A stretch of DNA of 64,000 nucleotides from JAGXKT01 sp964531695 (GTDB lineage Bacteria; Planctomycetota; Phycisphaerae; SM23-33), in contig CAZHEH010000013.1 of assembly GCA_964531695.1 (NCBI GenBank), forward strand, positions 1-64,000, given 5' to 3'. Numbering within the stretch: position 1 is the first letter of the stretch; every line of letters starts with the position of its first letter. A model generated the notes under the pieces. It did not search any database, had not been told where the DNA came from, and was given only the letters and a program-made list of their open reading frames with translations. The position numbers and the translations under genes were made by a program. Shown piece by piece: positions 60,645 to 64,000 of the stretch.

Positions 60645-62720
60645 GTGGCACAGCTCCAGCTCGACACGCCGGCGCAGTACGTCAAGGGCGTCGGGCCGGT
60701 TCGCGCCGAGCAGCTCGCCCAGCTCGGCATTCACACGGCCGAGGATCTGCTGCTGCACTTCCCCCGGCGGTTTGACCTGCGCCGGCAGACCCAGCCGATG
60801 GGCACGCTCCGCGGAGAGGAGCAATCCGCCACCGTAGCCGGCGAGGTCGTGGACGTCGAGGAGCGGACCGGCGGCAGGCGGCCGTGGTTCCAGTGCATGC
60901 TTCAGGACGGCAGCGGCTGGGTGCTCGTCAAGTGGTTCCACGGCGGGTACCTGCGGGGCAAGATCACGCCCGGCATGCACATCGCCGTCAGCGGCAAGGT
61001 CAGCGTGTATCGGGAGCATCTCCAGTTCATCAACCCTTCGTGGCAGAGCATCTTCGAGCCCGAGAACACGGACCTGAGCCGCGATGAGCTGATGCCGGTG
61101 TATCCCGCGGGGGCGAACCTGAGCAGCACGCAGATCGCCGGCGTCATCCGCGGCATCCTGCCGGAAGCCGAGCGGCTGATTCCGGAGATCCTGCCGGGGG
61201 AGGTGCTCAAACGCCGCGCGCTGCCGCCCCGGCCCGGGGCCGTCGCCGCCATGCATCGCCCCGAAGACACGGAGCACTGGGAACAGGCCCGCCGCCGGAT
61301 GGCCTACGAGGAATGCTTCCTGATGCAGCTCGGGATCGCCCTGAACCGGATGCGGCAGGTCAGCCGCCCCGCTCACGCGCTGCAGCGGACGGAGGAGATG
61401 GACCGGCGAATCCGCCGGCGGTTCCCCTTCCCGCTGACCGATGCGCAGAACCGGGCCGTCGAGGACATCGCCGCGGACGTCGCCCGCGAGCGCCCCATGA
61501 ACCGCCTGCTCCAGGGCGACGTGGGCTCGGGCAAGACGGTCGTGGCGCTCTACGGCGCCCTGCTGGCCGTGGCCAACCGCACCCAGGTCGCCATCATGGC
61601 GCCCACCGAGATCCTCGCGGCCCAGCACTACCGGAACATCCAGACCTACCTTGCGGGCAGCCGCGTGCGGACGGAGCTGCTCGTCGGCGGACAGAAGGAG
61701 GCCGAGCGAAGGCGCGTGCTCGACGGGCTGGCGAAGGGCGAGGTCGACATCGTCGTCGGCACGCACGCGCTGATCACCGAGGGCGTGCGGTTCGCCCGCC
61801 TGGCGATGGTCGTCGTGGACGAGCAGCACAAATTCGGCGTCCGCCAGCGGACCGGCATCCGCTCGAAGGGCTTCGCGCCGCACTACCTCGTGATGACCGC
61901 CACGCCCATCCCGCGGACGCTGGCGATGACGGTCTTCGGCGACTTGGACGTGTCCGTGATCGACGAGCTGCCGCCGGGGCGCGGGCGGACGGAGACGCGC
62001 TGCGTCGGCGAGAGCAAGCTGGCCGAGGTCTACGCCTTCGTACGGGACAAGCTCGCGGCCGGGCAGCAGGCGTACTTCATCTACCCGCTCGTGAACCCTT
62101 CGGAGAATCTCGAACTCAAGGCGGCGCAGGACGCCTACGAGGAGCTGGCCCGCGGGCCGCTGGCGGACTTTCGCGTCGGGCTGATCCACGGGCAGATGCC
62201 GGCGGCGAAGAAGGAGCGGGTCATCGGCGAGTTCCGCGACGGCCGCGTGCAAGCGCTGGTCGCCTCGGTCGTCGTCGAGGTCGGCATGGACATCCCCGCC
62301 GCGAACGTGATGGTGGTGCTGCATGCCGAGCGGTTCGGGCTGGCCCAGCTCCACCAGCTCCGCGGCCGGATCGGGCGGGCGAGCGAGGACGCCGCGTGCA
62401 TCCTCGTGGCCGAGCCGGGCAACCCGATGGCGAAGCAACGGCTCGAGGTGCTGACGCGGACGAGCGACGGGTTCCAGGTGGCCGAGGAGGACCTGCGAAT
62501 CCGCGGGCCGGGCGAGATCTTCGGCACGCGTCAGCACGGCCTGCCGGAGCTGAAGGTGGCGGACCTGGTACGGGACTTCGAGCTCCTGCGCGAGGCGAGG
62601 CGGGACGCGTTCGAGCTGATCGCGGGCGATCCGGCGCTCGCCGCCCCGCACCACCAGAAACTCCGCCAGGAGATGGAGAAGCTCTACGCGGGAAGGTTGG
62701 AACTCGTGGGCGGCGCCTGA
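60645..62720 (+). CDS. recG: ATP-dependent DNA helicase RecG
   Basis: This 691-aa helicase remodels stalled replication forks and branched DNA. The wedge/OB region occupies residues about 1-200. Helicase motifs are visible as Q-G-D-V-G-S-G-K-T-V (about 286-295), V-V-D-E-Q-H-K-F-G-V (DExH-like, about 388-397), T-A-T-P-I-P-R-T-L, and later V-V-V-E-V-G-M-D-I-P and Q-L-R-G-R-I-G-R. The GTG at 60645 is the start chosen for family length (about 680-700). The gene follows the LysM lipoprotein with a 28-bp gap, so they may share a transcript. Confidence 0.96.
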   Translation: MAQLQLDTPAQYVKGVGPVRAEQLAQLGIHTAEDLLLHFPRRFDLRRQTQPMGTLRGEEQSATVAGEVVDVEERTGGRRPWFQCMLQDGSGWVLVKWFHGGYLRGKITPGMHIAVSGKVSVYREHLQFINPSWQSIFEPENTDLSRDELMPVYPAGANLSSTQIAGVIRGILPEAERLIPEILPGEVLKRRALPPRPGAVAAMHRPEDTEHWEQARRRMAYEECFLMQLGIALNRMRQVSRPAHALQRTEEMDRRIRRRFPFPLTDAQNRAVEDIAADVARERPMNRLLQGDVGSGKTVVALYGALLAVANRTQVAIMAPTEILAAQHYRNIQTYLAGSRVRTELLVGGQKEAERRRVLDGLAKGEVDIVVGTHALITEGVRFARLAMVVVDEQHKFGVRQRTGIRSKGFAPHYLVMTATPIPRTLAMTVFGDLDVSVIDELPPGRGRTETRCVGESKLAEVYAFVRDKLAAGQQAYFIYPLVNPSENLELKAAQDAYEELARGPLADFRVGLIHGQMPAAKKERVIGEFRDGRVQALVASVVVEVGMDIPAANVMVVLHAERFGLAQLHQLRGRIGRASEDAACILVAEPGNPMAKQRLEVLTRTSDGFQVAEEDLRIRGPGEIFGTRQHGLPELKVADLVRDFELLREARRDAFELIAGDPALAAPHHQKLRQEMEKLYAGRLELVGGA

Positions 62721-62769
62721 GCAGAACGCGGATCGCGGGGATTCCGCAGAAGTGTTATGATGGGCGAAA

Positions 62770-63369
62770 ATGCGGCTCCATGTCGAACAGGCAGATCGGG
62801 ACGCGCGGGAGGAGGCGGCGGGCCTCATCGAGGCATATCTTCGTGGAAGCATTCCGGGTGGGGACCTGGTCGAGAATTGGCCCGAATCGCCCACGGACCC
62901 CGCCTTGGCGGCGATCGCGGACAACCTCCTGATCCACATCCCCGGCGGCGATCTCCGCACGGAGTACGCCGAAGCGTGGCGAGCCGACGTGCGGGACGTA
63001 CTGGGGCGCTGCGTGCTCTTCCTGCGAACGGATCTGCCCTATAACGCGGGTCGCGTGACTCCCGTTACGTTCGTCAACTACGGGTGTGCGAGCATATGCC
63101 TGATGCTCGGCGCCGTGGTAATTCTGGCACTGCCCGCACCGGGCTGGGTCGCGGCAATCCTCGGCGGCTTGGGCCTCGTGGTCGCGGGCCGGTCGCTCCT
63201 CAGCGACAAGCTGACCTACCGGTCGGAACCGGCCATGGTTCACTGCATCGCCCGCGGGTGCTGGCCCTTCGAGATGGAAGAGGACCTTGACGCGATCCGG
63301 GACGAGCCGGATGCACCCGCGGTGGATCCCGGGCGTCCGCCCGTTGGTGAACGCCCCCGCGATGTTTGA
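62770..63369 (+). CDS. Membrane protein with two helices, unknown
   Basis: This 199-aa protein has an acidic N-terminal soluble region (residues 1-85) containing the doubled phrase S-I-P-G-G-D-L and H-I-P-G-G-D-L, then two membrane helices (about 105-145) and a short acidic C-terminal tail. I do not recognise the family. A -10-like TATGAT at 62757-62762 would start transcription about one base before the ATG, so it may be leaderless. It follows recG with a 49-bp gap. Its stop codon lies within the -35 box of the hisI promoter. Confidence 0.65.
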   Translation: MRLHVEQADRDAREEAAGLIEAYLRGSIPGGDLVENWPESPTDPALAAIADNLLIHIPGGDLRTEYAEAWRADVRDVLGRCVLFLRTDLPYNAGRVTPVTFVNYGCASICLMLGAVVILALPAPGWVAAILGGLGLVVAGRSLLSDKLTYRSEPAMVHCIARGCWPFEMEEDLDAIRDEPDAPAVDPGRPPVGERPRDV

Positions 63370-63394
63370 CCCTACCGCCGGCCCCCGCTAGCAT
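63366..63394 (+). promoter_or_regulatory. Promoter of hisI
   Basis: TTGACC (63366-63371) and TAGCAT (63389-63394) are separated by 17 bp. The -35 box overlaps the stop codon of the upstream gene. The predicted leader is about 60 bases. Confidence 0.65.
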
Positions 63395-63460
63395 TGGGCG
63401 CTGTTTCGCGCGGCGTCGTGCCGCGCGGAAACGGCCGCACCCGACACGCAGGAGCGTAAC

Positions 63461-63856
63461 GTGAGCAAGCTGGACGAGACCATTCAAGGGCTGAAGTATG
63501 ACGACGCCGGGCTGATTCCGGCCGTCTGCGTCGACGCCGAGACCAAGCAGGTCCTCATGGTCGCCTACATGAACGACAAGGCCCTTCGCGAGACGATCGA
63601 GACGGGCAAGACGCACTTCTGGTCCCGCAGCCGGCAGAAGTACTGGATGAAGGGCGAGTCCTCCGGCCACACCCAGGAAGTCCGGGCCGTCTACACGGAC
63701 TGCGACAGGGACACGCTCGTCATCGAGGTCGTCCAGCACGGTGCGGCCTGCCACGAGGGCTACTACTCGTGCTTCTACCGCAAGCTCAACGACGCCGGCG
63801 AGTGGGACATCGTGGCCGAGAAGGTCTTCGACCCGGACTCGGTCTATAAGAAGTAG
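63461..63856 (+). CDS. hisI: Phosphoribosyl-AMP cyclohydrolase
   Basis: This 131-aa enzyme opens the purine ring of phosphoribosyl-AMP in histidine synthesis. It has V-L-M-V-A-Y-M-N-D-K-A-L (about 32-43), T-H-F-W-S-R-S-R (about 51-58) with the zinc/magnesium region T-D-C-D-R-D-T-L (about 79-86) and the cysteine-containing G-A-A-C-H-E-G-Y-Y-S-C-F-Y-R (about 94-107). The GTG start is preceded by CAGGAGCG, spaced well. This is the stand-alone form without the HisE domain. A promoter is seen at 63366-63394. Other his genes are not in the window. Confidence 0.95.
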   Translation: MSKLDETIQGLKYDDAGLIPAVCVDAETKQVLMVAYMNDKALRETIETGKTHFWSRSRQKYWMKGESSGHTQEVRAVYTDCDRDTLVIEVVQHGAACHEGYYSCFYRKLNDAGEWDIVAEKVFDPDSVYKK

Positions 63857-63879
63857 GCGCTGGGGGGACGCGGGGCCAC

Positions 63880-64000
63880 ATGGGCAGACGGCTGCGGACA
63901 ATCTCGCGGTCCGGCGACCGGCTCCGGCGAGCGCTGAACCTCGTCCTGGGGCTGGCGGCCGTGGGCGCCATCGCCGCGCTCGTGCTGGAATACGGCTTCC
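63880..64000 (+). CDS. Partial gene: start of a basic membrane protein
   Basis: An ATG at 63880 opens a frame that runs off the window end after about 40 residues. The N terminus is basic (G-R-R-L-R then R-S-G-D-R-L-R-R) followed by a hydrophobic helix (L-V-L-G-L-A-A-V-G-A-I-A-A-L-V-L). This suits an ion-channel or inner-membrane protein, but nothing more can be said. It follows hisI with a 23-bp gap, so it may be in the same transcript. Confidence 0.4.
   Translation, partial: MGRRLRTISRSGDRLRRALNLVLGLAAVGAIAALVLEYGF

Overview
The window is GC-rich DNA (clearly above 60 % GC by eye, with strong G/C at third codon positions) and is best explained as a chromosomal segment of a planctomycete, probably Phycisphaerae-like. 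The reasons are a PEP-CTERM protein ending in a V-P-E-P-T motif plus an arginine-rich tail, a DUF4159/terpene-cyclase-like repeat protein, a very long SecA with a cysteine-rich insert, many genes without a clear Shine-Dalgarno, many carbohydrate enzymes, and intergenic palindromic repeats with relics of REP-type transposases. No plasmid, prophage, CRISPR or rRNA locus is seen. One tRNA (Gln, anticodon CTG) is present.

Layout. 1-10 kb: an intergenic repeat zone, a small lipoprotein, a zinc alcohol dehydrogenase, a secreted cellulase-like glycosidase, a compact restriction-modification-like module (small XRE regulator, unknown 341-aa protein, N4-cytosine-type methyltransferase), then a GH35 beta-galactosidase. 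10-23 kb: a PEP-CTERM protein, then a cell-envelope island of polyprenol-type glycosyltransferases (two ArnT-like GT39/83, one GT2, one LAB_N protein, one GT87) interleaved with three membrane-anchored Cys-X5-Arg phosphatases, an endonuclease/phosphatase-fold protein and a DUF4159 protein. 23-31 kb: decayed mobile DNA, tRNA-Gln, tadA, a uronate-isomerase-like enzyme, a CNNM/CorC protein, an alpha/alpha-barrel protein, a secreted hypothetical and recO.

31-45 kb: a minimal two-gene SufC/SufB system, two tandem duplicated membrane proteins, uvrB, a GH113-like mannanase-type protein, pyrE, and tmk-NYN-holB. 45-64 kb: a transporter, GH4 glycosidase and galactokinase; the first two genes of CDP-hexose synthesis (cytidylyltransferase and 4,6-dehydratase); secA with a small SEC-C satellite gene; an L,D-transpeptidase with 5-formyl-THF cyclo-ligase; rarA, a LysM lipoprotein, recG and hisI.

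How the genes fit together. GH35, GH4, galK, the GH5-like and GH113-like proteins and the uronate isomerase relative suggest breakdown of plant or algal galactosides, mannans and uronates. The GT2/LAB_N/ArnT/GT87 genes with CDP-hexose genes suggest decoration of surface glycans. The three anchored phosphatases sit among these glycosyltransferases and may regulate them, which is inference. Two or three glycosyltransferase or secreted-protein genes end inside intergenic repeats, so repeat DNA has supplied their stop codons and last residues. Positions of starts were chosen by hand from ribosome-binding sites, signal peptides and overlaps; no searches were run.
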